Assembly: GCA_019636675.1 (NCBI GenBank)
Contig: JAHBXC010000001.1
Coordinates: 682,001 to 746,000 of the forward strand
Reading direction: 5' to 3'
DNA length: 64,000 nt
From: Phycisphaeraceae bacterium
GTDB lineage: Bacteria > Planctomycetota > Phycisphaerae > Phycisphaerales > UBA1924
Shown piece after piece: positions 44,401 to 53,419 of the stretch. Made by a program: the position numbers and the translations under genes. Under the pieces are notes generated by a model, which saw only the letters and a program-made list of their open reading frames with translations, was not told the origin of the DNA and did no database searches. Each line of letters begins with the position of its first letter. The stretch's first letter is position 1.

Positions 44401-44429
44401 TTGCAACCCCTCGGCTCACGAGGGATAAT
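44401..44429 (+). promoter_or_regulatory. Strong sigma-70 promoter, leaderless arrangement
   Basis: TTGCAA (44401-44406), 17-bp spacer, GATAAT (44424-44429). The predicted +1 (44436) lies 2 nt before the ATG at 44438. The best consensus promoter in the window. Confidence 0.7.
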
Positions 44430-44437
44430 CATTGAGC

Positions 44438-44824
44438 ATGGGTCATGTCGCGGGTCTAGCCCGGTTGCTGGTCGTTCTGGCGGTTGCGCTGCAATCGTTC
44501 GGCGTCCTGCGCGACATCCACGCCTCGCACTCGCACCAGCAGGGCGCCGAGGCCTCGCTCTCCATCGCGTGCGATGACCCCCACCCCCACTCACACCCTG
44601 CGCCCGCAGCCCCCGGCGACACATCCCCCGACGAGGACTGCCCGACCTGCGACCTGCTCGCCGTCCTCCTGAAGGGCTGGACGACGCCGCCCCCGGCGCA
44701 GCACGCGCCCGACTCTCGCCCCGTCGCGTTCCTCGCCGAGGCGCTCCCCGAGGCGCTCATCACGCGCCGGTGGTCGCCCTCGCGCTCGCGCGATCCCCCG
44801 ACGAACACGAACCGCGCCGTCTGA
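44438..44824 (+). CDS. Small exported His-rich protein with CxxC motif
   Basis: 128 residues. N-terminal hydrophobic helix (ARLLVVLAVALQSFGVL) as signal or anchor, then HASHSHQQ and HPHSHP histidine clusters and DEDCPTCDLL. The pattern resembles the DUF2946-type proteins found near metal transport genes, so metal binding is plausible but unproven. Its promoter is strong and the transcript should be leaderless. Confidence 0.65.
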   Translation: MGHVAGLARLLVVLAVALQSFGVLRDIHASHSHQQGAEASLSIACDDPHPHSHPAPAAPGDTSPDEDCPTCDLLAVLLKGWTTPPPAQHAPDSRPVAFLAEALPEALITRRWSPSRSRDPPTNTNRAV

Positions 44825-44950
44825 CGCCGCGTGTGGGATTTGTCCCGCGCGCCGCCTCGTGACATCGGGTCGTTCGTCCATTCGACATCCCGCCACCCCG
44901 TCGCGCCGTTGCGATCGCCCGAGCGACCGCGCCGCGCGGAGGATCCGGCC

Positions 44951-45685
44951 ATGCGCACCACGCGCGCCTTCACGCTCATCGAGCTCCTCGTCGTCGTCGC
45001 GATCATCGCGCTGCTTATCGCCATCCTGCTGCCAACCCTCGGGCAGGCGCGCCGTAGCGCGATCACCGTCAAGTGCCTCGCCAATGTGCGCAGTCTCCAG
45101 ATCTCTCAGGAGCTCTACGCCAACGACCGACGCGGCGAGCTCGTCGACGCCGGACTCCCCCACGGCGGCGTGGGCAACGAAGCGGGATCCTGGATCAACA
45201 CGCTCCAGGAATACCACGAGACTCCCCTCCTCCGCCGCTCGCCGGCCGACCGGAGCGTCCACTGGCCGACCGACGAGGGCGGGCAGGGAGTCCCAGTCCC
45301 CCCAACGACCGATGTCTTCCGACGCACAAGCTACGGGATCAACAACTACCTCACCTCGTACGCCCCGTTCATCGCGTGGCGCAACCGTGACGTGATCCCC
45401 CGCCCGGCGTCGACGGTGCAGTTCCTCCTCATGACCGAGACCGGTGAGTACGCCGGATCAGACCACCCTCACATCGAGGGCTGGTGGATCCGCGGCATCC
45501 GCGAAGAGTTCATCCCTCGCCTCGCGGCGCGCAACGTGCAGATCGACCAGCACGGCGGGCCGGCCGAGTCCTTCGACAGCAAGTCCAACTGGGGCTTCCT
45601 CGACGGGCACGCCGAGACCCTGCGCTTCAGGGATGTCTTCACCGACCTCGAGAACAACAAGTTCGACCCCGAACGCGCGTCCTGA
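44951..45685 (+). CDS. Type II secretion pseudopilin-like protein (prepilin N-methylation signal)
   Basis: 244 residues. GGAGG lies 8 nt before ATG at 44951. N-terminus RAFTLIELLVVVAIIALLIA is a class III prepilin signal cleaved before Phe with Glu at +5. The C-terminal region has the planctomycete H-X9-DG-like ending GFLDGHAETLRF. Such genes are highly expanded in planctomycetes and probably make minor pilin-like surface proteins. No secretion apparatus genes nearby. Confidence 0.9.
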   Translation: MRTTRAFTLIELLVVVAIIALLIAILLPTLGQARRSAITVKCLANVRSLQISQELYANDRRGELVDAGLPHGGVGNEAGSWINTLQEYHETPLLRRSPADRSVHWPTDEGGQGVPVPPTTDVFRRTSYGINNYLTSYAPFIAWRNRDVIPRPASTVQFLLMTETGEYAGSDHPHIEGWWIRGIREEFIPRLAARNVQIDQHGGPAESFDSKSNWGFLDGHAETLRFRDVFTDLENNKFDPERAS

Positions 45686-45848
45686 GCAACCGTTCAGCCA
45701 GCGTCTGGCCCGAGCTTCACCCACCACCCTCAACCGTGTCGCGCGACGCGCGACGCCCGTTCTGTTTTGTACCCGCGTCCAGGCCGCGCCCGGCGGCCGC
45801 ACACCCCCCACGGGGTGCACACCGGGCATGTTTCAAGGAGAGACAGCC

Positions 45849-46511
45849 ATGAAGAAGATTCTTGCCGCAGCAGCGTTCGCTTCCCTCGCCTTCCCCGCTT
45901 CCGTCGCGATCGCGAGCCCGGAAGAGGACGTGAACTTCCGCGTCGCCAACGGGCGCATCATCACCGGCCTGCTCGATGAGGGCGCGTTCGTCCGCGAGCG
46001 CGTCTTCGGCGTCGAACTGGGCGAAGCCCTCCCCAACTTCGCCGACGAGCCCGGCTTCTTCAGCGACGAGGGCGTCTTCACGCCCGACTCCTTCCTCACC
46101 CTGCGCGTCCTCGACGGCCTGCGCGTCTGGAACGGCAGCGACTTCGACAACCTCGCCGACTCCACCATGACGCTGCAGTACCTCCAGCAGCAGTTCACCA
46201 CCGCCGGCCTTGGCTTCGCCTTCGACACCTTCGACCTCCCCGTCAACTCCTTCGGCTCGCTCGACGACGAGCACCCCGACTACATCCTCAACTCCCCAGC
46301 CACCGACGGCGTCTACCTCCTCGCCCTCTCCATCCGCGGCGGCGGCGCGAGCGAGTCGCTGCCCTTCTACCTCGTCTTCAACCAGAACTTCGACGACAAG
46401 ATCCACGACGCCGCGATCGACTTCGTGCGCGATGTGATCGTGCCCGCGCCCGGCGCCGTCGCGACGCTCGGCCTCGCGGGCCTGCTCGGCGCGCGCCGTC
46501 GTCGCGCCTGA
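45849..46511 (+). CDS. Secreted PEP-CTERM-type protein, function unknown
   Basis: 220 residues. AAGGAGAG lies 7-9 nt before ATG; signal MKKILAAAAFASLAFPASVAIA. The mature part has acidic loops and a beta-like body (FTPDSFLTLRVLDGLRVWNG, GVYLLALSIRGG). C-terminus VPAPGAVATLGLAGLLGARRRR is a textbook form of the sorting tail. Ends at a strong terminator. Confidence 0.88.
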   Translation: MKKILAAAAFASLAFPASVAIASPEEDVNFRVANGRIITGLLDEGAFVRERVFGVELGEALPNFADEPGFFSDEGVFTPDSFLTLRVLDGLRVWNGSDFDNLADSTMTLQYLQQQFTTAGLGFAFDTFDLPVNSFGSLDDEHPDYILNSPATDGVYLLALSIRGGGASESLPFYLVFNQNFDDKIHDAAIDFVRDVIVPAPGAVATLGLAGLLGARRRRA

Positions 46512-46594
46512 TCGCTGGAGGAGACCGAGAGAGCCCAACCCCCGGACAACTCGGCGTGGCACACACGCACGCCGACGCGTCCAGCGGGAGATCG

Positions 46595-46630
46595 CCGGGC
46601 CGGCCCCGACACGGGTCGGCCCGGTCTTTC
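46595..46630 (+). terminator. Rho-independent terminator
   Basis: CCGGGCCGGCCC (46595-46606) / GGGTCGGCCCGG (46613-46624, one G-U pair), then TCTTTC. Confidence 0.82.
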
Positions 46631-47405
46631 ATTCCGGATCGTGCGTCTCGACGCGCCACGCCCGCCCGCCCATCGAGGCACGCATCGCGCTCGCGCGCGC
46701 CGCGTCGGCGTCGTCGAAACGCGACACCACCGCGCCCTCGTCGATCACCACGCGCAGCAGCGGCAGCCCGGGGTGGACTTCGCCCTCGAACAGCGCGATC
46801 AGGTCGTGCGCGTCCTCGCCGTCGCGCCGGTACACCTGGCGGGGTGGCGACGCGACCGCCTCGCACCCCTCCACAACCAGCCCCTCGACGCCAGGCCTGA
46901 CGAAGGCGGCCACACCCCCTCGCAACAACGGGACGCCCGGCGCCGGGAGCATCGCAAACTCAACGCGCTGGCCATGCGCCATCGCCCTTTCGAGCGAACC
47001 GAGCAGGTCCGGCGCGTCGAGCCGGTCGATCGTCACGCGATACTCCACGCCGCGCGAGCGCGCGAGCGAGAGCGCAGACGCCGCGTCGTCGACGACCTCG
47101 CGCAGCGCGTCGGGCATCGCCTCCCCCGCCCAGACCCGGTGCAGGTCGCCAGCGTGGGCGCGCACGAGCACGCCGGCGCGATCGAGGCCGAGCGCCCTCT
47201 CGCCCGGGGACAGCGCGTCGATATCGCCCAGCGCGAAGGTGGTCGCCTGCAGACCGATCACCGGGGCCACCGAGGCGCGCCACCGCTCGCCGCGGTCGTC
47301 CTTCGGGAACGCGACGGACGCACGGGCGAACTCCGTCCATCTCGCGAGCAGCGCCGCCCAGGTCATCGCGGACAGCGGCAGCCCGTCGCCGGGTGAGTGG
47401 TCCAT
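46629..47405 (-). CDS. Conserved-looking cytoplasmic protein, unknown function
   Basis: 258 residues, no signal or membrane segment. Alternating strands and helices; Trp near both ends (MTWAALLARWTEFARASV, RAWRVETHD). No motif recognised. Start 47405 or 47366 (MTWAALL). TAACAT ends 5 nt before 47405, suggesting a leaderless transcript; it could instead be co-transcribed with the gene 8 bp upstream. Confidence 0.65.
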   Translation of the reverse strand: MDHSPGDGLPLSAMTWAALLARWTEFARASVAFPKDDRGERWRASVAPVIGLQATTFALGDIDALSPGERALGLDRAGVLVRAHAGDLHRVWAGEAMPDALREVVDDAASALSLARSRGVEYRVTIDRLDAPDLLGSLERAMAHGQRVEFAMLPAPGVPLLRGGVAAFVRPGVEGLVVEGCEAVASPPRQVYRRDGEDAHDLIALFEGEVHPGLPLLRVVIDEGAVVSRFDDADAARASAMRASMGGRAWRVETHDPE

Positions 47406-47413
47406 GCCCGATG

Positions 47414-47770
47414 TTACGACCCCGCCCGCTGCGAACGCAGACGCGCGAACACGAACTCGGCGAACTCAGGGCTCACCGACGCGAGGTCCGCGCAGCGTAC
47501 GTCCAGCATCCGCGGCTTGCCGAACGCGTCGCGCACGAACACCAGGGGCAGGCAGATCGCCTCGACCATCAGAGGCAGGTTGTCGGCCGGGGCGGGGATA
47601 TCCGCGCAGCGTGATCGCACCACGCGCGACCGCTCGCGCAGGTCGACGCGCCACTCGACCGAGCAGGTGTGGTCGGTGTACTCACGGAGCACGCACACAT
47701 ACCGCCCGGGACGGATGTCCTCGGGGGCCAGGGGACGGGCAGCGCTGATCACTTTCAGCGTCCTGGTCAT
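47414..47770 (-). CDS. Small cytoplasmic protein, unknown function
   Basis: 118 residues; ATG at 47770 gives MTRTLKVISAARPL, with in-frame upstream sequence to 47953 rejected as low-complexity. Contains YVCVLREYTDHTCSVEWRVD and a Cys/Asp-rich C-terminal half. No family recognised. Eight bp before the next minus-strand gene. Confidence 0.6.
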   Translation of the reverse strand: MTRTLKVISAARPLAPEDIRPGRYVCVLREYTDHTCSVEWRVDLRERSRVVRSRCADIPAPADNLPLMVEAICLPLVFVRDAFGKPRMLDVRCADLASVSPEFAEFVFARLRSQRAGS

Positions 47771-48189
47771 GACTGTCTCACTCTCGGCGCGATCACCGCG
47801 CGCCACGGGACGGGTCGCCCGTCGCGCGGCGACGAACGGACTGGTGACTCTGGATGGAGGGGGATGGGAGCGGGGCGCTCCCGGGCGGTTCGCTCGGTCA
47901 GCCCACTGTGCGGGGCGACGATCCGGCGTTGAACCGCGACGCTCTGCGCGCACCGGCGTCGTCGCGGCCGATTGGCCGGAAGCGACTGTCGTGTTGGCGC
48001 TGAACGCGGGTCATCGCTGGTCCTTGGACGCGTGGTCCGAGCGGGAAAACGCGGCCGGGATGATTGCCGCCGAAGCCCGCGAGTCAACCCCCGCTTCCCG
48101 GGCGTCCGCCGCCCACCGGGGGCTATTCGCCCCTAGAATCGCAATATGCCCGCTGCGCGGCCCCGCCGCGCTTCCAAAGGAGACCCGCC
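47771..48189. other. Divergent intergenic region, promoter of hmgA
   Basis: 419 bp without a supported gene. CTAGAAT at 48132-48138 is a plausible -10 with a leader of about 50 nt that ends in GGAGAC before the hmgA GTG. The rest shows no repeat or operator that I recognise. Confidence 0.4.
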
Positions 48190-49593
48190 GTGCCGTTCTA
48201 CACGAAACTCGGACAGATCCCCAGGCAGCGCCACGTCCAGTTCCGTCGCCCCGACGGGCGTCTCTACGCCGAAGAGGTCTTCGGGACAGAGGGCTTTGTC
48301 GGGCCGACCTCGACGCTGTACCACATCAACCCCCCCACGCAGGTCTACGGCTGGAAGACGGTCTACAAGACCGCGCCCGAGTACGTCGAGACCGACACGA
48401 TGCGCATGCGCCACCTGATCGGCAAGCGGATCAAGGCCAAGGGCGACCCCATCACCGGGCGCATCGTCCTCATGGGCAACGCCGACTGCGAGATCGGCAT
48501 CTGCAATCCCAAGGAGCAGATGTCCTACCACTACAAGAACGGCCAGGGCGACGAGTGCCTCTTCGTGCACTACGGCTCGGGCGTCTGCTACACCATGTTC
48601 GGCGCGCTGCGCTTCGGGCCCAAGGACTACATCATCATCCCCAAGGGCACCATCTATCGGATGGAGTTCAACCCCCTCCCCGACGACAAGCGCCCCGCGT
48701 CCTACACCAAGGACGAGATGCCCTTCGGCAAGTTCCTCGTCGTCGAGACCACCAACGCCAGCCACATCGCGCCCCCGCCGCGCTACCTCTCGAAGCAGAC
48801 CTCGCAGTTCCTCGAGCACGCCCCCTACTGCGAGCGCGACCTGCGCCTCCCCGAGCTCCCGCTGACCTTCGACGAGGACGGCGAGTTCGAGGTCCGCGTC
48901 AAGGCGCGCGACACGATGCACTCCTACATCTACCACTACCACCCGCTCGATGTCGTCGGCTGGGACGGCTGCTACTACCCCTACATCTTCAACATCGACG
49001 ACTTCGCGCCCATCACGGGCAAACTGCACATGCCGCCCCCGATCCACCAGACCTTCGAGGCGCACAACTTCGTCATCTGCTCGTTCTGCCCTCGCATGCT
49101 CGACTGGCACCCCGACGCGATCAAGGTCCCGTACAACCACAGCAACCTCGACTCCGACGAGGTCCTCTACTACGTCGAGGGGAACTTCGGCTCGCGCAAG
49201 GGCATCGACATCGGATCCTTCACGATGCACCCCCAGGGCATCCCCCACGGGCCGCACCCCGGCACGATCGAGGCGTCGATGGCGCACACCTACACCGCGG
49301 AACTCGCAGTGATGGTCGACACCTTCCGCCCCCTGCACCCCACGAAGGCGGCCATCGAACTCGATGACCCGAACTATCCCAAGACCTGGGAGGGCGAGCA
49401 CTTCCCCAACGCCGCCCGCGCCAGCGGGCTCAACGGGACCAACGGCAAGGCGCACGGCGCGCACGCCCCGGCCGCCGTCCGGCACGACCACGCCGGCAAG
49501 CCCATCGTCGCCGGGCGTCTCGCTGAGCAGACCGGCGCCCCGAGCGCCCCCGCGATCCCCTCGAAGCCCGGCGCCGCCGATGTGAGCGGCTGA
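48190..49593 (+). CDS. hmgA: Homogentisate 1,2-dioxygenase
   Basis: 467 residues, GTG start 8 nt after GGAGAC. Fe(II) ring-cleaving cupin of tyrosine/phenylalanine breakdown. The C-terminal cupin shows the iron ligands in NHSNLDSDEVLYYVEG (His, Glu) and MHPQGIPHGPHPG (His). It fits the bacterial HGD group. The last 60 residues (after EGEHFPNAARASG) are low-complexity Gly/Ala/His, beyond the fold. No other tyrosine-degradation gene is adjacent. Confidence 0.92.
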   Translation: MPFYTKLGQIPRQRHVQFRRPDGRLYAEEVFGTEGFVGPTSTLYHINPPTQVYGWKTVYKTAPEYVETDTMRMRHLIGKRIKAKGDPITGRIVLMGNADCEIGICNPKEQMSYHYKNGQGDECLFVHYGSGVCYTMFGALRFGPKDYIIIPKGTIYRMEFNPLPDDKRPASYTKDEMPFGKFLVVETTNASHIAPPPRYLSKQTSQFLEHAPYCERDLRLPELPLTFDEDGEFEVRVKARDTMHSYIYHYHPLDVVGWDGCYYPYIFNIDDFAPITGKLHMPPPIHQTFEAHNFVICSFCPRMLDWHPDAIKVPYNHSNLDSDEVLYYVEGNFGSRKGIDIGSFTMHPQGIPHGPHPGTIEASMAHTYTAELAVMVDTFRPLHPTKAAIELDDPNYPKTWEGEHFPNAARASGLNGTNGKAHGAHAPAAVRHDHAGKPIVAGRLAEQTGAPSAPAIPSKPGAADVSG

Positions 49594-49621
49594 CCGCGCC
49601 TCGAAACCGCTGAACCCCCCG

Positions 49622-49656
49622 GCGCGGGCGTCCTTCGGGCGCCCGCGCTGTCGTTT
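49622..49656 (+). terminator. Rho-independent terminator of hmgA
   Basis: GCGCGGGCG (49622-49630) / CGCCCGCGC (49640-49648), then TGTCGTTT. Confidence 0.75.
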
Positions 49657-49693
49657 CAGGCGCCGAGCGCGTGCGAGCCCGCGCGTCAGCGTG

Positions 49694-49699
49694 TAGCAT
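49694..49699 (+). promoter_or_regulatory. -10 box predicting a near-leaderless mRNA
   Basis: TAGCAT ends 8 nt before the GTG at 49708; no Shine-Dalgarno sequence. Confidence 0.35.
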
Positions 49700-49707
49700 C
49701 GCGGCCC

Positions 49708-52700
49708 GTGACGCAAGGACGCACCCGATCACGAACGCTCCTCGCCGCGCTCCTCGTGAGCGCGGGGCTCGCGCACGCGCTCGCGTGCGACGACGCGCGC
49801 GCCGCGTCCCAGCCCGTGCTCAACCCGGCGCTGCTCGACGGCTCGTCCTTCGGGGGCCTCGCGCTCACCACAGACCCCCAGAGCGGCGACGCCCACCTGG
49901 GCGCACTCCGCGCCGAGGTCTGGACCGTGGGCGACACCCAGCGCGCCCTCCTCACGGGCGACGTTCGCCTGCGCGTCGCCGGGTACACGCTCCACGCCAA
50001 CCGCGCGTCGGTCTGGATCGAGACCCGATACGAGCCCGACGGCACGCGCCTGCGCCAGCTCGCGGTCTACCTCGACGGCGCGCGCGACCCCGGCGCCGCC
50101 GCCGGCTCCGTCCTGCACGCCGACCGCCTTCTCGTGACCGTGGTCGTCACGGGCGATGTGCTCCTGCGGATCGACTCGCTCGCCCGAGGGCGCCCCTCGG
50201 ACGCGTTCCTCGTGGAAGGCGACCGCCGGCTCGCCCGCTTCCTCATCGACACCATCGCGATCGCCGACGCCGGCGAGGCGCCCCCGATCCTCGAGCCCCT
50301 CGACGAATCCGCGCGGATCCCCCGAGCCACGCTCCGCGCGCTGCTCGCCACCTCGGAGGAAATCCTCGCCGCGATCCCGGCCCCCGATCCGCGACTGCCG
50401 GCCGACCCCGGGGGCGAGGTCCGCACGGCGCGCGAGGGCGTCGTGACCTTCCACGCGCCGCAGATCTCCCTGCGCAGCGAGCCCGACGAACGCGCCGTCA
50501 TCCTCGGGGGAGGCGTCACCATCCAGCAGGTCGAGGCGCGCACCGGGCGCACTGTCCAACTCACCGCGACGCGCGCCGTCGTCTTCCTCGAACCCGGCGA
50601 CCTCCTCGCCGCGTCCTCGCCCACCGAAGCGGTCCGCGGCGTCTACCTCGAGGGCGATGTCGTCGCGACCGACGGCTCCTACACGCTCCGAGGCGCGCAG
50701 GTCTTCTACGACGTCCGAACGCAGCGCGCCGTCCTCGTCGACGCAGTCTTCTGGACCTACGACGAGCAGCTCGCCATGCCCATCTACGTGCGCGCCAGCA
50801 CCATCCGCCAGGAATCCGAGCGCCAGTGGACCGCGCGCGAGGTGCGCATGTCCAACGCCGCCTTCGCCGAACCCACGCTCTCGATCGGCGCTCGCAGCGT
50901 CACCGTCACCCGAGCCGAGTCCTCGCGCGCCGAGTCCGCCACCATCGCTCCCAGCGGCGTCGTCATCGACGCGCAGTCGCCGGTCTTCCTCGCCGGGGGC
51001 GTGCCGACGCTCCCCCTCCCTCGCTACCGCGGGTCGCTCGACAACCCGCCGCTGCGCAAACTCCAGTTCGACAGCCGCGCAGGGTCGCCCGTCGTGCGCA
51101 GCACCTGGGACCTCCAGACCCTCACGAACCTCGAGTTCGGCCCTGGTTTCCGCGCCGACCTGCTCCTCGACGCCTACTTCGACCGGGGCCCGGCGTTCGG
51201 GCTCGAGTCCTCGTGGCAGACCCCCGACTCGCGCGGCGGGCTCTTCGGCTACTACGTCTACGACAACGGCGAGGACCGCTTCGGCACCGGGCGCGAGATC
51301 GATCGCGACAGCGAGTCCCGCGGCGTGCTGACTTTCGAGCATGTCCTGCGCCTCAACGACGACTGGACGCTCTTCCTCGAAGCCGCCTACATGTCCGACC
51401 CGGCCTTCATCGCCGCCTTCTTCCCCGGGCTGGGCGAGACGAGCCGAGAGTTCGCCAGCTCGGCCTATCTCCGCCGGGTGCGCGACAACGAGTTGCTCAG
51501 CATCGAGGCGCGCGCGTCGCTCCAGGACTACGTCCCCAACGAATACCTCTTGCAATCGCCCGGCTCGATCACCGAGAAACTCCCCGAGGCGACCTACGCG
51601 CGCGTCGCCGACGAGCTGCTCGGGGGCGCCGTGTCGTACACCTCCGAAACCACCGCGTCGAACATGTCGCTGCGGTTCATGGAGGTCCGTCCCGAAGAGA
51701 TCGGCTTCGACACACCATCCCTTGCGCAGCGCGCCTTCGGCATCGCGCCCAACGCCTCCATCGCCGATCGCCTGCGCGCGCAGGGGCTCGACGAAGAGAG
51801 CGTCGCTCGCTTCGACACTCGCCACGAACTCTCGCTGCCCATCCAGAGCGAGACGGCGCGCGTCACGCCCTTCCTCGTCGGGCGCTTCACCGCGTACGAC
51901 GACGACTTCAGCGAGTTCGACCGCAACGCCGACTCCATGCGCCTCTACGGCGGCATGGGCGTCCGCGCCTCCACCACCTTCCAGCGCATCGATGACAACG
52001 TCGAGAGCAAACTCTTCGACATGCACCGGCTCCGGCACCTCGTCGAGCCCTCCGTCACCCTCTGGCACGCCTCCAGCTCCGTCACGCAGGGCGCCCTTCC
52101 CGTCTACGACCCGCGCGTCGAGGGCATCAACACGGGCTCCGCGGCACGCGTCGGCGTCAAGCAGACCTGGCAGACCTATCGAGGCGGGCCCGGACGCTGG
52201 CGCAGCGTCGACCTCATCGTGCTCAACACCGACTATGTCTATGCATCCGGCGACGCCGATCGCACCAGCCCCATCGGGCGATGGGTCGATTCCCGACCCG
52301 AGTACTCCGTCATGGGCGAGTACTTCACCGCCGACGCGCTCTGGCAGGCCACCGACGCGCTCGCCCTCCTCGGGTTCATGGTCTACGACACGGAAGAGAG
52401 CGACCTCGCGACCGCCGCGCTCGGCGCAATCTTCGATGTAGCCCCCGACCTGCGCGCCTTCGGCGAGCTCCGGCACATCGAGCCACTCGATTCCACCCTC
52501 GTCGATGTCGGCGCCGAGTGGCTCCTGAGCGCGAAGCACTCCTTCGGCGCACTCGGCGTCTTCGACCTCGACCAGGGCGATGTGCAGTCCGTCGGGCTCG
52601 AGTTCGAACGACGCTTCTCCCAGATGCGCTTCACCGTCGCGCTCGGCTACGACGACATCTCGGGCGACACCAGCATCGGGATCGCGCTCCAGCCCCTGCG

Positions 52701-52815
52701 CGCCCGCGGCGCCAACCGCGACCGCGCCCCCATCGGGCGCACGATCCTCCCGAGCGACCGGATGGGCGCCCTCCCCCAGCCCAGCGGCTCGGGACCGTTC
52801 ACCCCGTCCCGTTGA
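49708..52815 (+). CDS. lptD: LptD/OstA-like outer-membrane LPS assembly protein
   Basis: 1035 residues, GTG start. Signal peptide ending near LAHALACDDARA. N-terminal half has OstA/LptA-like beta-jellyroll repeats (VYLEGDVVATDGSYTLRGAQVFYD), the C-terminal half (from about residue 450) a series of amphipathic strands ending GYDDISGDTSIGIALQPL, as in the LptD barrel. It inserts LPS into the outer leaflet of the outer membrane, so this organism probably has a true outer membrane. The cysteine pairs of E. coli LptD are not evident. Longer and more divergent than E. coli LptD, so moderate confidence in the symbol. Confidence 0.78.
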   Translation: MTQGRTRSRTLLAALLVSAGLAHALACDDARAASQPVLNPALLDGSSFGGLALTTDPQSGDAHLGALRAEVWTVGDTQRALLTGDVRLRVAGYTLHANRASVWIETRYEPDGTRLRQLAVYLDGARDPGAAAGSVLHADRLLVTVVVTGDVLLRIDSLARGRPSDAFLVEGDRRLARFLIDTIAIADAGEAPPILEPLDESARIPRATLRALLATSEEILAAIPAPDPRLPADPGGEVRTAREGVVTFHAPQISLRSEPDERAVILGGGVTIQQVEARTGRTVQLTATRAVVFLEPGDLLAASSPTEAVRGVYLEGDVVATDGSYTLRGAQVFYDVRTQRAVLVDAVFWTYDEQLAMPIYVRASTIRQESERQWTAREVRMSNAAFAEPTLSIGARSVTVTRAESSRAESATIAPSGVVIDAQSPVFLAGGVPTLPLPRYRGSLDNPPLRKLQFDSRAGSPVVRSTWDLQTLTNLEFGPGFRADLLLDAYFDRGPAFGLESSWQTPDSRGGLFGYYVYDNGEDRFGTGREIDRDSESRGVLTFEHVLRLNDDWTLFLEAAYMSDPAFIAAFFPGLGETSREFASSAYLRRVRDNELLSIEARASLQDYVPNEYLLQSPGSITEKLPEATYARVADELLGGAVSYTSETTASNMSLRFMEVRPEEIGFDTPSLAQRAFGIAPNASIADRLRAQGLDEESVARFDTRHELSLPIQSETARVTPFLVGRFTAYDDDFSEFDRNADSMRLYGGMGVRASTTFQRIDDNVESKLFDMHRLRHLVEPSVTLWHASSSVTQGALPVYDPRVEGINTGSAARVGVKQTWQTYRGGPGRWRSVDLIVLNTDYVYASGDADRTSPIGRWVDSRPEYSVMGEYFTADALWQATDALALLGFMVYDTEESDLATAALGAIFDVAPDLRAFGELRHIEPLDSTLVDVGAEWLLSAKHSFGALGVFDLDQGDVQSVGLEFERRFSQMRFTVALGYDDISGDTSIGIALQPLRARGANRDRAPIGRTILPSDRMGALPQPSGSGPFTPSR

Positions 52816-52851
52816 CCGAACCCGGCCCGCCGGTCCCACCCCGGACACCCC

Positions 52852-52882
52852 AAAAACGACACACCCCGACGCGAAGCCGGGG
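52852..52882 (-). terminator. Probable weak terminator after tRNA-Ile (minus strand)
   Basis: Hairpin CCCCG (52864-52868) / CGGGG (52878-52882), then on the minus strand TGTGTCG and five T (52856-52852). Confidence 0.45.
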
Positions 52883-52909
52883 CGGTTGTCATCGATCGAC
52901 CGTTGGAAG

Positions 52910-52983
<74 letters not shown>

Positions 52984-53419
52984 GAGTTGCCCGTCGCGGC
53001 TTCCCGCGAGAGGGCCGGAGTATACCCACCTCTCAGGCGGTTGGCGTCCAGCGACCACCCGCGCCGGACCGACACGCCCGTCGCCCGCTACGCCCAGCGC
53101 TGGTTCTGGACCGCGAATTCCCGGAATGCACCAAAGTCCGATTCGGTTCCTGACGATGCCTCTCGCGTCAGCGGCGGTCCGATTCCGGGGCCTCGCCGCC
53201 ACGCACGCTCGAGAGACCACGACTTGACGCACCCGCGAACCAAAGTCCCACGACGCACCCGTCACGCACGAGCCGCCGCGCTCGACAGACGCCGCGTCCG
53301 GTGAACTCTCGGCTCCGCCCCGACGCGGACTCGCCCCACACAGCCCTGTCTCACGCCCGACCCGCGTTCGGATCGGGCGTCTCGACCCACACACCCCCTC
53401 TCTCGGAGACGCAGCAAGC
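52984..53419. other. Intergenic region upstream of the FG-rich gene, no gene seen
   Basis: 436 bp of ordinary GC-rich sequence. GGAG lies 11 nt before the next ATG. No promoter or repeat convincingly identified. Confidence 0.4.

Noticed and set aside
46629..47770. The two unknown minus-strand genes as a toxin-antitoxin pair
   Set aside because: Sizes (258 and 118 residues) and sequences show no toxin or antitoxin motif; an 8-bp gap alone is not evidence.
49729..52848. Very long open frame antisense to lptD, and similar ones antisense to mutS, glmS and the FAD dehydrogenase
   Set aside because: Compositionally biased (Gly/Val/Asp or Arg/Pro/His rich), no domains, and exactly opposite well-supported genes; a known effect of about 70% GC.
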